A stretch of 64,000 nucleotides of DNA, taken from assembly GCA_964649815.1 (NCBI GenBank), contig CAZYQC010000001.1, positions 124,001 to 188,000 of the forward strand, in the 5' to 3' direction. Position numbers and translations under genes: made by a program. The notes under the pieces were generated by a model that was not told the DNA's origin, ran no database searches, and worked only from the letters and a program-made list of their open reading frames with translations. This DNA is from G013214665 sp964649815. GTDB lineage: Bacteria; Pseudomonadota; Alphaproteobacteria; Rhodobacterales; Rhodobacteraceae. Below are positions 35,456 through 43,335 of the stretch, one piece after another (the stretch's first letter is position 1; each line of letters starts with the position of its first letter).

Positions 35456-36541
35456 ATGGGTTGGATCGGCATCATAGACAGGCTAGAGGGGCGGTTCGCA
35501 CCAGAGGGCTTTGGCCACGATCTTGGGTTTCGCAAGCTTCCACGCGATACCCAACATCTTGACCGAGGCACGTTTGTTCTGGAAACCCGCGTGTCCCCAG
35601 ACGCGCGCCCTCAAGAACTGTTTGGTTTCGCGCACACCTATCCCAGCGACAGAACCTTTTTGATCAGCGCAATTCCCGGCGGCGGTGCCACGCTTGTGAT
35701 CCAGCAAGGCGAGGACCTGACCCACGCCTCCGTCCCATTCCCCACGACAGACCGCACCGATGTCGTTCGCATCAGCTACATGTGGGATGTTAAACACAAT
35801 TGGGGAAAGCTCTGCCTCGAAAGGCCAGATAGCGATCTGGTCTTGCAGCGCGATGTCGAAAACCCGCTGGCATTTGCGCTGGAAGATTGGCGAAACACGA
35901 TTTTGGGCCACGGTCGATACATGGCGCATGACATCGTTTTTGCAGCACTTTCGACGCGGATTGAACCCATCGGACCAACACCAAGCCTAAGCGCCGAGAC
36001 ACCGCTTCTTTCGCCCAGCGGCTATCGCCCGATTTCGCAGATCGGCCGTGGGGACATGCTGATTTCGACAAAGAATGCCCGAGTCCCGGTTTTGCACAAG
36101 ATCAGCAGAACCGTGCCTGCACGCGGCAGTTTTGCGCCGGTGCACCTGCGCTCTCCCTACCTTGGGCTAACCTCTGACATCATCGTCAGCCCGGATCAAA
36201 GGCTCGTACTAAGTGGGTCAGACGTGGAATACGACTTTGGGCGAGAGGCCGTTTTGGTGCCTGCCCGACATCTTGTTGACGGTCGGGTGGGGACCTTTTT
36301 GAACCAGGGGTCCTTGGCGACCTACCATCAGCTGATCATGCCGAAACACGATATTTTGGATGCTGTCGGCTGCGCTTTAGAAAGCCAATATGTCGGCCGC
36401 ATTCGCAGAGATCAGGAACGGCTTGCCGCGTCGCTGTTGGCAGGGTTCAAACGTGACACGCTTCCAGAGCACGGCCACCGCATCGCGCAAGAACTCCGCC
36501 CTTTCGAGGCGATCACGTTGATTGATGGCCGCGCTGCCTAG
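35456..36541 (+). CDS. Hint-domain protein with Cys-to-Ser nucleophile change
   Basis: 361 residues, starting six bases after the first Hint gene's stop. Residues about 1-160 form a beta-rich domain that I do not recognise (GTFVLETRV, ELFGFAHTY, VVRISYMWD). From 174 onward it aligns by eye with the neighbouring Hint domain: PSLSAETPLLSPSGYRPI against PCFVAGTTVETEDGPRPI. Ser177 stands at the catalytic Cys position. A later AIQFSPQHR-like segment appears as DIIVSPDQR. Whether Ser allows an N-O shift or marks an inactive partner cannot be told from sequence. It overlaps the convergent small gene by 4 bases. Confidence 0.7.
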   Translation: MGWIGIIDRLEGRFAPEGFGHDLGFRKLPRDTQHLDRGTFVLETRVSPDARPQELFGFAHTYPSDRTFLISAIPGGGATLVIQQGEDLTHASVPFPTTDRTDVVRISYMWDVKHNWGKLCLERPDSDLVLQRDVENPLAFALEDWRNTILGHGRYMAHDIVFAALSTRIEPIGPTPSLSAETPLLSPSGYRPISQIGRGDMLISTKNARVPVLHKISRTVPARGSFAPVHLRSPYLGLTSDIIVSPDQRLVLSGSDVEYDFGREAVLVPARHLVDGRVGTFLNQGSLATYHQLIMPKHDILDAVGCALESQYVGRIRRDQERLAASLLAGFKRDTLPEHGHRIAQELRPFEAITLIDGRAA

Positions 36542-36864
36542 CCCTTTTCATCGTCAAAAAAGGGCGTGACTTGCGCCACGATGACGGCATTTTCTGCCAA
36601 AGCACGATCCATCAAATCTTGCTCATCGGCCTCAATTGTGTGGCCCTGGGCCTCGCGTTCTTTGCGGGTGCCGTACCCTGTCACATCCAGCGGCGCCATG
36701 TCAGCCTGTTTGAGGATTGCCACCGCTTCGCGCACGGCTTCCGCTTCGTCGACGCCGCTGGAATACAGCATCAACGCGGCACCTGTCGCCGCGTCTGGCA
36801 AACCGTCCCCGGTTTTTCGCCCAACCTCGACAACCAACGTATAGACCTGATGTTTGCTTGGCAT
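36538..36864 (-). CDS. Conserved-looking hypothetical protein, 108 aa
   Basis: 108 residues, soluble and acidic, no signal peptide or membrane segment. Features are VYTLVVEVGRKTGDGLPDAATGA near the start and a predicted helix DEAEAVREAVAILKQ. I do not recognise a family. It follows dapD on the same strand after 59 bases, so it may be co-transcribed; function unknown. Confidence 0.6.
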   Translation of the reverse strand: MPSKHQVYTLVVEVGRKTGDGLPDAATGAALMLYSSGVDEAEAVREAVAILKQADMAPLDVTGYGTRKEREAQGHTIEADEQDLMDRALAENAVIVAQVTPFFDDEKG

Positions 36865-36923
36865 GGCACAGGCGTCCTTGCGCGGCGCAGCCCAACGAAA
36901 CGTTAGCCGCGCCGCTTCGCGGG

Positions 36924-37751
36924 TTAGTCTCTCAACAGCTCGTTGATCGAAGTTTTGGAACGGGTCTTTTCGTCAACACGCTTTACGATGACCGCACAAT
37001 AGAGGCTGACATTGTTCTTCGACGGCATGGAACCAGCAACAACAACCGAACCTGACGGAACTTCGCCATACATCACTTCACCGGTTTCACGATCGACGAT
37101 CTTGGTCGACTGACCGATAAAGACACCCATGCCCAGAACGGAGCCTTCGCGCACGATAACGCCTTCGACCACTTCGGAACGCGCTCCGATAAAGCAATTG
37201 TCTTCGATGATCGTTGGCCCAGCCTGCATCGGCTCGAGCACGCCACCGATACCAACACCGCCTGACAAATGGACGTTTTTGCCGATCTGCGCGCAAGAAC
37301 CGACAGTGGCCCAAGTGTCGACCATCGTGCCGCTGTCGACATATGCGCCAAGGTTAACGAAAGACGGCATCAAAACCACGCCCGGGGCAATGAAAGCGGA
37401 TTTGCGGACAACGCAATTCGGCACCGCGCGAAAGCCTGCTGCTTTCCACTGGTTGTCGCCCCAGTCTTTCCATTTGCTGTCGACTTTGTCCCACCAGGAC
37501 CCGCCTTGGGCCGAGCCGGGCTGCTGTTCCATGTCTTTCAGCCGAAAGCCCAACAAAACCGCCTTTTTGGCCCACTGGTTAACATGCCAAGAGCCATCGG
37601 CTTGTTTCTCGGCCACGCGCAAGGTGCCACCGTCCAACGCGTTCAACGTGTCTTCGATTGCATCGCGGGTTTCGCCTGTTGTAGCGGGCGTGATTGTATC
37701 CCGGGCTTCCCAGGCGGCTTCGATGGCGGTTTCAAGTGCGGCGTTGGACAT
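36924..37751 (-). CDS. dapD: 2,3,4,5-tetrahydropyridine-2,6-dicarboxylate N-succinyltransferase
   Basis: 275 residues. It transfers succinyl from succinyl-CoA in the diaminopimelate/lysine pathway, one step before DapC and two before DapE. The N-terminal helical domain is followed by left-handed beta-helix hexapeptide repeats (GVVLMPSFVNLGAYVDSGTMVDTWATVG, IGKNVHLSGGVGIGG). GGAG lies eight bases before the ATG. Confidence 0.95.
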   Translation of the reverse strand: MSNAALETAIEAAWEARDTITPATTGETRDAIEDTLNALDGGTLRVAEKQADGSWHVNQWAKKAVLLGFRLKDMEQQPGSAQGGSWWDKVDSKWKDWGDNQWKAAGFRAVPNCVVRKSAFIAPGVVLMPSFVNLGAYVDSGTMVDTWATVGSCAQIGKNVHLSGGVGIGGVLEPMQAGPTIIEDNCFIGARSEVVEGVIVREGSVLGMGVFIGQSTKIVDRETGEVMYGEVPSGSVVVAGSMPSKNNVSLYCAVIVKRVDEKTRSKTSINELLRD

Positions 37752-37872
37752 AGTGCATCTCCGTCAAAGGTTCGGCGCGGCTTAGACACGATTGTGTTTG
37801 CATGCGCAATGCCAGGCTGGTTCTACTGATCACGCAAGGGCCAATGTTTGCAAAGAGTGTAGGAGTACAACG

Positions 37873-38715
37873 ATGAAAGACGACCGGCAAAGTCCATTTC
37901 GCGACGCAAGCACCGACCGTCATGCGGCCGAAGACGCCCCGGATACAGCGCAAACCCGCGCGCCTGCATATAGATTGGCCTTTGCAGACGAAGAATTCCT
38001 GTGCCGGGAGGAGCTTCGCCCCGTCCGGTTGCAGCTTGAACTGCTCAAACCGCAAATGATTCTCGATGAACGCGGCGTGGAAAGCACCATTGTTCTTTTT
38101 GGCGGCGCGCGCATCCCTGATCCAGTGAACAAAGCATCGGCGCGGACAGAAACACTGGCTGATTTGTCCAGGTTTTATGAAGAAGCCCGCGTTTTTGCCA
38201 AGCTCATGACCGAAAAATCCCTGCTTAGTCAGGGGCGCGAAAATGTGATTGTGACCGGTGGCGGCCCCGGTGTGATGGAGGCTGGAAACCGTGGTGCGGT
38301 TGATGCCGGAGGCTCTTCCATCGGGTTGAACATTGTTCTGCCGTTCGAACAAGCACCGAACGAATATGTCACACCCGAACTTTGCTTTAACTTCCACTAC
38401 TTCGCGATCCGCAAAATGCACTTTCTGATGCGCGCAAAGGCGATTTGTGTGTTCCCCGGCGGCTTTGGCACGTTGGACGAATTGTTTGAATCGCTGACGC
38501 TGATTCAAACCGGCCGCATGCAGCCGGTTCCATTTTTGCTGTTTGGAAAAGATTTTTGGAAGAAGATCGTAAATTGGGATGCGTTGGCGGAGGCAGGCAC
38601 AATCGCCGCCAACGACTTGGATCTCTTCCGCTTTGTCGAAACCGCACAAGAAGCGATCGACATTATCAACAACTGGCAACCTGAACCTGCGCGGCAAGAA
38701 ATACCAGGACGATAG
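37873..38715 (+). CDS. LOG-family protein (TIGR00730; nucleoside 5'-monophosphate phosphoribohydrolase-like)
   Basis: 280 residues from the ATG after AGGAG; the upstream frame is not needed. The Rossmann-like core has GGGPGVMEAGNRGA and the PGGFGTLDELFE signature (PGGxGTxxE). Members release ribose-5-phosphate from AMP or cytokinin nucleotides; this longer branch with a 90-residue N-terminal extension is less well defined. Divergent from dapD across 121 bases. Confidence 0.85.
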   Translation: MKDDRQSPFRDASTDRHAAEDAPDTAQTRAPAYRLAFADEEFLCREELRPVRLQLELLKPQMILDERGVESTIVLFGGARIPDPVNKASARTETLADLSRFYEEARVFAKLMTEKSLLSQGRENVIVTGGGPGVMEAGNRGAVDAGGSSIGLNIVLPFEQAPNEYVTPELCFNFHYFAIRKMHFLMRAKAICVFPGGFGTLDELFESLTLIQTGRMQPVPFLLFGKDFWKKIVNWDALAEAGTIAANDLDLFRFVETAQEAIDIINNWQPEPARQEIPGR

Positions 38716-38781
38716 ACCTGCCCTGCTCGACAGGTTCCCGCTGTCCCAGGTCAGTGACCCGAGCGACGGTTATGGGTATTT

Positions 38782-38985
38782 TTATGCGTAAAGCTCAGGC
38801 GGAACCGAGCAAATCTCCATCCGGCGGCTGAGACTCTCAACGATTTGGCCGCGTGATGTTTCCTTGATCGCATAGCCGTAGCCCGCCATGCGGTGTTTCC
38901 ATTCGCGATGCGACAGCGATTTTTTCCGCTCTTCCCGCATCATTTCGATCAATTGCAACGGTGCATTCGTATTTGCGCTGAACAT
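38782..38985 (-). CDS. Small hypothetical protein, 67 aa
   Basis: 67 residues from the ATG at 38985 with GAGG upstream. Basic and helical: QLIEMMREERKKSLSHREWKHRMAGYGYAIKETSRG. It has no signal or membrane segment. The composition and clear ribosome site support a real gene, perhaps a small regulatory or DNA/RNA-associated protein, but I recognise no family. It lies alone between the LOG gene and rlmN. Confidence 0.55.
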   Translation of the reverse strand: MFSANTNAPLQLIEMMREERKKSLSHREWKHRMAGYGYAIKETSRGQIVESLSRRMEICSVPPELYA

Positions 38986-39114
38986 GTGCCTGTCCTCTGC
39001 CTCAGTGTTTCTGCTGAGTACAAATTTAACGCGCAATGGGGCAACAATCGGGCATCACGTCGGTGATTAGAGGGCGATTTCAGAACAATCCGGCTGAAAT
39101 TGTTTCCTCGATGA

Positions 39115-40290
39115 CTACAGCCCTGCCTCGGCGGCAATCTCTTTTCTGGATTTTCTAGCCCGCTCTGTCGCGGACTTTAGCTGGCCGCAGGCCGCTAGGA
39201 TGTCTTCCCCGCGTGGCGTACGGATCGGAGAGGCGTATCCAGCCTTGTAGATGATGTCAGCAAAGGCGCGAATGCGATTGTTGGACGACCGCTTGTAGGG
39301 TGCGCCCGGCCATTCGTTAAACGGAATAAGGTTCACTTTCGCCGGAATGCCTTCGATAAGTTTGACCAAACGGCGCGCGTCTTCGTCGCTGTCGTTCACT
39401 CCGTCCAGCATCACATATTCAAACGTTATCCGTTCTGAATTGGTGAGACGCGGATACGCCCGCAGAGCGTCCAGCAGCGTCTCAATATTCCACCGCTTGT
39501 TGATCGGGACCAGCTTGTTGCGAATGTCATCGGTCGTTGCATGGAACGACACGGCCAACAGGCATCCAATCTCTTCCGCAGTTCGTGCAATTTCCGGCAC
39601 GACACCGCTGGTTGATAAGGTGATCCGGCGACGGCTTAGCGATATACCTTCGGCATCCATCGCAATTTTCATTGCGTCTCGGACGTTCTCAAAATTGTAC
39701 AAAGGCTCGCCCATTCCCATCAAAACGATGTTGGACAACAGTCGCGTTTCGTCCTTTGGCGCACCTGGCACGGGCCATTCATCCAGATCGTCGCGGGCGA
39801 CCATGATCTGTCCGACGATCTCGGCTGGGGTCAAATTGCGAACCAGCTTTTGTGTTCCGGTATGGCAGAAGGAACACGTCAACGTGCACCCCACCTGGCT
39901 GGAAATGCACAAGGTACCGCGCCCTTCTTCGGGGATGTAGACAACCTCAACCTCGTGGCCACCGGCGATCCGAACCAGATATTTGCGCGTCCCGTCCGAG
40001 GAAACTTGTTTGGAAACCACGTCAGGTATCTCGATCACAAACCGCTCGGCCAGTTGCGCGCGATACGTCTTTGCCAGGTTTGTCATCTCGGCAAAGTCGC
40101 GCACGCCCCATTGGTAGATCCACTGCCAAATCTGCCCGACGCGCATTTTGGCCTGCTTTTCTGGCGTCCCGTTTTCAATCAGAACGTCCCGCAATTGTGC
40201 CCGTGTCAGACCGACAAGGTTCATGGGCCCCTCCGGCAATTTGCGCGGAATGGTCAAAACATCTTGCGTGATCGGTGCGTCAGCAGTCAT
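39115..40290 (-). CDS. rlmN: 23S rRNA (adenine2503-C2)/tRNA methyltransferase
   Basis: 391 residues, radical-SAM enzyme that methylates A2503 of 23S rRNA and A37 of some tRNAs. The cluster motif CX3CX2C is Cys135, Cys139, Cys142 in GCTLTCSFCHTG. GMGEPLYN and the C-terminal Cys (LAACGQL) needed for the methyl-transfer intermediate are present. Confidence 0.95.
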   Translation of the reverse strand: MTADAPITQDVLTIPRKLPEGPMNLVGLTRAQLRDVLIENGTPEKQAKMRVGQIWQWIYQWGVRDFAEMTNLAKTYRAQLAERFVIEIPDVVSKQVSSDGTRKYLVRIAGGHEVEVVYIPEEGRGTLCISSQVGCTLTCSFCHTGTQKLVRNLTPAEIVGQIMVARDDLDEWPVPGAPKDETRLLSNIVLMGMGEPLYNFENVRDAMKIAMDAEGISLSRRRITLSTSGVVPEIARTAEEIGCLLAVSFHATTDDIRNKLVPINKRWNIETLLDALRAYPRLTNSERITFEYVMLDGVNDSDEDARRLVKLIEGIPAKVNLIPFNEWPGAPYKRSSNNRIRAFADIIYKAGYASPIRTPRGEDILAACGQLKSATERARKSRKEIAAEAGL

Positions 40291-40380
40291 CGGGCTCGGT
40301 CCAGTCTTGGGGATGCGCCTCTATATAGGGAATTCTGAAAGGATCAAAAGAATTCGACAGCCACGCCCCCTCAAAAACAA

Positions 40381-40409
40381 AAGCCCCGCGCGTCGGCGCG
40401 GGGCTTTTT
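40381..40409 (-). terminator. Rho-independent terminator after IalB-like gene
   Basis: An 11-bp perfect stem (AAGCCCCGCGC / GCGCGGGGCTT, loop GTCG) with T-rich flank on both strands lies 54 bases past the minus-strand stop at 40463. It separates that gene from the rlmN promoter region (40291-40380). Confidence 0.85.
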
Positions 40410-40462
40410 GGCCTTAACGGACCCAGTCGGTCATCGATCACACAGCGACCGCCACCAGAGCT

Positions 40463-40993
40463 TTATCCCGCGCAACGCTTTTCTGCGTCTTCCACCGCCG
40501 CGGTGAACCCAAGCAGCGAAAACGTATCTTTGGTTGTCGTGCCACGGCTCGACCGAGCGGTCAGAACTGCGTTCGCGCCACGCTTCATCGCAGTCACGAT
40601 CTTTGCGTCGTCAGCAGGCGTCGCTGGCCACGCCCATTCGCCTTGCGTGAACATTTCGAACTCGTTGCCCGATATGTTGACATTAACGGTCGACCCGCCC
40701 GCAAATGGATAACCGCCTGTAAAGGCCACCTGACCTTTGGCGTTTGCGCTTGGTCTATAGAAAACCATCAGCAAAATCTGACCGCGCGTAACCGCAACGA
40801 CCCGACCGTCGCGCGTGTTGACTGTCTCTTTCGGTGTAGAAACGCTCCAACATTCTGTTGGGTTATCTTCTACAAACACGCTCCAGTCGGTTTTTGCGGC
40901 CACCCGATTGGTGCTTTGGTCTTGTGCAACCGCCGCAGTCGTCATCGCAGCCGCCGCAGCCGCGCCAACAAAGAACTTGGTCCAAATTCCCAT
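40463..40993 (-). CDS. IalB-like (invasion-associated locus B) secreted protein
   Basis: 176 residues from the ATG eight bases after GGAGG. Residues 1-24 are a signal peptide ending AAVAQ. The mature protein starts with WSVFVEDNPTECWSVSTP and ends with VEDAEKRCAG; the two cysteines may form the conserved IalB-type disulfide. IalB-like proteins are periplasmic or surface beta-rich proteins common in alphaproteobacteria, with no enzymatic role known. The gene is monocistronic. Confidence 0.75.
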   Translation of the reverse strand: MGIWTKFFVGAAAAAAMTTAAVAQDQSTNRVAAKTDWSVFVEDNPTECWSVSTPKETVNTRDGRVVAVTRGQILLMVFYRPSANAKGQVAFTGGYPFAGGSTVNVNISGNEFEMFTQGEWAWPATPADDAKIVTAMKRGANAVLTARSSRGTTTKDTFSLLGFTAAVEDAEKRCAG

Positions 40994-41167
40994 AGTCACA
41001 GCCTCCAAGCTGTATTGCCTCAAATTTGTGTGCCATTTGGCACGTTCTTGCCATGCCAGATTGTTTTGGCATTGTTTTCGCTCGATGCTTCGCACATTAG
41101 CGCAAAAGTCGCGAGTTACGAAAGCTGAATTGGCAGCTTTTCGCGCAGAATTGAAAGGGGATTGCTT

Positions 41168-42148
41168 GTGGTCGAACCAGTCTCGATGGCCGAACTGTGG
41201 CGGGGACCCATTTTAGAGAGCGTCCACCGCGGTCATGCAGTCGTTTGTGGTGCAGACGGCAGTGTTGAAATGGCCTGGGGCAACCCGGACGCCGTCATCC
41301 TTCCCCGGTCTTCGTGCAAGATGATCCAGGCGCTGCCATTGGTCGAAAGTGGCGCAGCAACGCAAGCCGGCCTGCGGTCAGAACACCTGGCTCTGGCCTG
41401 TGCGTCGCACAACGGTGCTGCAATCCACACCGACCGTGTTCAAACTTGGCTTAAAGACCTCGGCAAAAAGGATGAGGACCTGCGATGCGGTCCGCAAGAA
41501 CCAAATGATGACGCCGCCCGCATCGCTTTGATCAAGTCTGACGACAGCCCCTGCCAGTACCACAACAATTGCTCTGGTAAACATTGCGGGTTTCTGACGC
41601 TTGGCGCGCATCTAAATGCTGGACCGGACTACAATGATCCCGATCACCCCGTGCAAATGGCTGTCAAAGACGCATTTGAACGTGCAACCGAGATGCCCGC
41701 ATTGGGATACGGCATCGACGGGTGTTCTGCGCCTAACTTTGCGACCACCGTCGCCGGATTGGCCCGCGCAATGGCCAAGTTTGCAAACGCAAAGCCCGAC
41801 AGCGCGCATGGACAGCTTACCTCAGCTATGGTGTCGCATCCCGAGCTGGTAGCGGGCGAAGGGCGCGCCTGCACCATTTTGATGCGCGCACTCGAAAACA
41901 AAGTCGCGGTCAAAACGGGGGCCGAAGGCGTCTTTATCGCCATCTTGCCAGAGCTGAAAAAAGGGATCGCGCTTAAGATCATGGACGGCGCGACACGGGC
42001 CAGTGAATGCGCGCTGACCGCCATTTTGGTAAAGCTCGGCGTGCTTAGCCCGGATGACCCCGTCGCCTTGCGCTACACATCAGCGCCAGTGCGCAATCGA
42101 CGCGACATTGCCGCCGCGACGCTTAGAACAGCTCCGCCCTTGCTGTGA
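41168..42148 (+). CDS. L-asparaginase, rhizobial (AsnII/ReAV) type
   Basis: 326 residues from GTG at 41168, seven bases after AAAGGGG; TTG at 41162 or ATG at 41186 are alternatives. The family hydrolyses asparagine to aspartate and ammonia and is unrelated to E. coli-type asparaginases. Visible motifs are the SSCKMIQALPLVESGAA serine/lysine segment, LACASHNG and NNCSGKHCGF (metal/active-site Cys and Lys), and the GIDGCSAPNFA loop. Confidence 0.85.
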   Translation: MVEPVSMAELWRGPILESVHRGHAVVCGADGSVEMAWGNPDAVILPRSSCKMIQALPLVESGAATQAGLRSEHLALACASHNGAAIHTDRVQTWLKDLGKKDEDLRCGPQEPNDDAARIALIKSDDSPCQYHNNCSGKHCGFLTLGAHLNAGPDYNDPDHPVQMAVKDAFERATEMPALGYGIDGCSAPNFATTVAGLARAMAKFANAKPDSAHGQLTSAMVSHPELVAGEGRACTILMRALENKVAVKTGAEGVFIAILPELKKGIALKIMDGATRASECALTAILVKLGVLSPDDPVALRYTSAPVRNRRDIAAATLRTAPPLL

Positions 42149-42150
42149 TC

Positions 42151-43181
42151 TCAGCTGACGAATTCTGATGCAGCGTAGCCTTGCAGGAACAAAAGTGCCG
42201 TTAGATCGCCAAAATTGATGCGTACGTCGCACTGCGCGGCAACGGCAGGTTTGGCATGCAGCGCAACACCCGTTCCGGCACGCCCCAGCATGCCCAGGTC
42301 ATTTGCTCCGTCGCCGACCGCGATGACATCCGCTTCGTCGATCTGCAAACGTGCGGTGATCTCTTCCAGCGCGGTGATCTTTGCCTCGCGCCCCAGGATC
42401 GGCAGCCCAACCTGGCCGGTCAGAACACCGTCTTTAACCAGCAGGGTATTCGCCCGGTTTTCATCAAACNNNNNNNNNNNNNNNNNNNNNNNNNNNNNNN
42501 NNNNNNNNNNNNNNNNNNNNNNNNNNNNNNNNNNNNNNNNNNNNNNNNNNNNNNNNNNNNNNNNNNNNNGCCGGTCAGAACACCGTCTTTAACCAGCAGG
42601 GTATTCGCCCGGTTTTCATCAAACCCAAGCTTTTGTGAAATAGCCTGCGTGAACGCCGTAAAGCCGCCAGAGACCAAGGCGGCATAGGCACCATTTGCCT
42701 TCATTGTTGCCAACAACGCAGGACCACCTGGCATCAAGTCAATTCGAGTGTCTAACACCTGCGCAATCACGGTTTCTGGCAGGCCCTGCAACAGGCCTAC
42801 ACGCTCTTTCAAGGCGCCATCGAAATCCAGCTCTCCGTTCATCGCGCGGGCCGTGATCTCTTTGACAGAGGCGCCTACGCCGGCTTCTTCGGCCAGCTCG
42901 TCGATGCATTCTTGCTGGATCATGGTGCTGTCCATGTCGGCCAAGAGCATCTTCTTTTTGCGCCCAGCTTTTGTCTGACAAACCAGATCGACCTTCATGC
43001 TTTGCAGATCGGCCCAAACATCCCAAAAGGTATCAGGTCGCGTTGGTATCTCGAACTCTGCCGCTTCGTCTGGCGACAGCCAAACGATATCGCCACCGCC
43101 CCAAGCATTTCGCAGATTCTCAACCAGAGCCGCCTCAAGCGTGCGAGCTGTCGGAGCCGTCAATAAGGTGCAAACAAACAT
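42151..43181 (-). CDS. serB: phosphoserine phosphatase, interrupted by assembly gap
   Basis: The last step of serine synthesis, dephosphorylating phosphoserine. An N-terminal ACT-like region is followed by a HAD domain with Asp82/Asp84 in LADMDSTM, VSGGFTAF and the C-terminal GDGANDLGML. A run of 100 N (42470-42569) splits it. The 55 bases before the gap are repeated exactly after it; removing the gap and one copy (155 bases) leaves 876 bases, an unbroken 291-residue frame of normal size. So the gene is very likely intact. The ATG at 43181 is preferred over an upstream one. Divergent from serC. Confidence 0.88.
42415..42624. other. Scaffold gap (100 N) flanked by identical 55-bp contig ends
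   Basis: Bases 42415-42469 equal 42570-42624 exactly. A fixed 100-N gap with identical 55-base ends is what scaffolders leave when contig ends sharing a k-mer are not merged. The repeat is therefore not biological. Confidence 0.93.
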
Positions 43182-43260
43182 GGGCAGAGTTTCCGAAAGT
43201 GAACACGAGTGTCGCAAAACGCGACTCATGCGGCGCTATAGGGCGCTTTTTCCGGTTGTG

Positions 43261-43320
43261 CCAGCCCACGACCTCCCATAGACGCGTCTGTGGGACACCC
43301 CTCCCCAACGAGGGGCATAT
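43261..43320 (+). ncRNA. serC leader RNA motif candidate
   Basis: Directly upstream of serC. Hairpin 1 (43274-43295) is a 9-10 bp stem TCCCATAGAC / GTCTGTGGGA with a CGCG loop. Hairpin 2 (43298-43315) is CCCCT / AGGGG with loop CCCCAACG, and is followed by GCATAT. The flanks (CCAGCCCACGACC, ACACCCC, GGGGCATAT) agree with what I recall of the alphaproteobacterial serC RNA motif, a putative cis-regulator without a proven ligand. The leader ends 15 bases before the serC ATG and contains the region that would affect ribosome entry. Confidence 0.7.
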
Positions 43321-43335
43321 ATCTGGAAGGGTATC

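Noticed and set aside
42420..43229. serB as a truncated gene with a divergent C-terminus after the N run
   Set aside because: The apparent new C-terminus is the repeated 55-mer read in another frame across the gap; removing the duplicate restores SerB.
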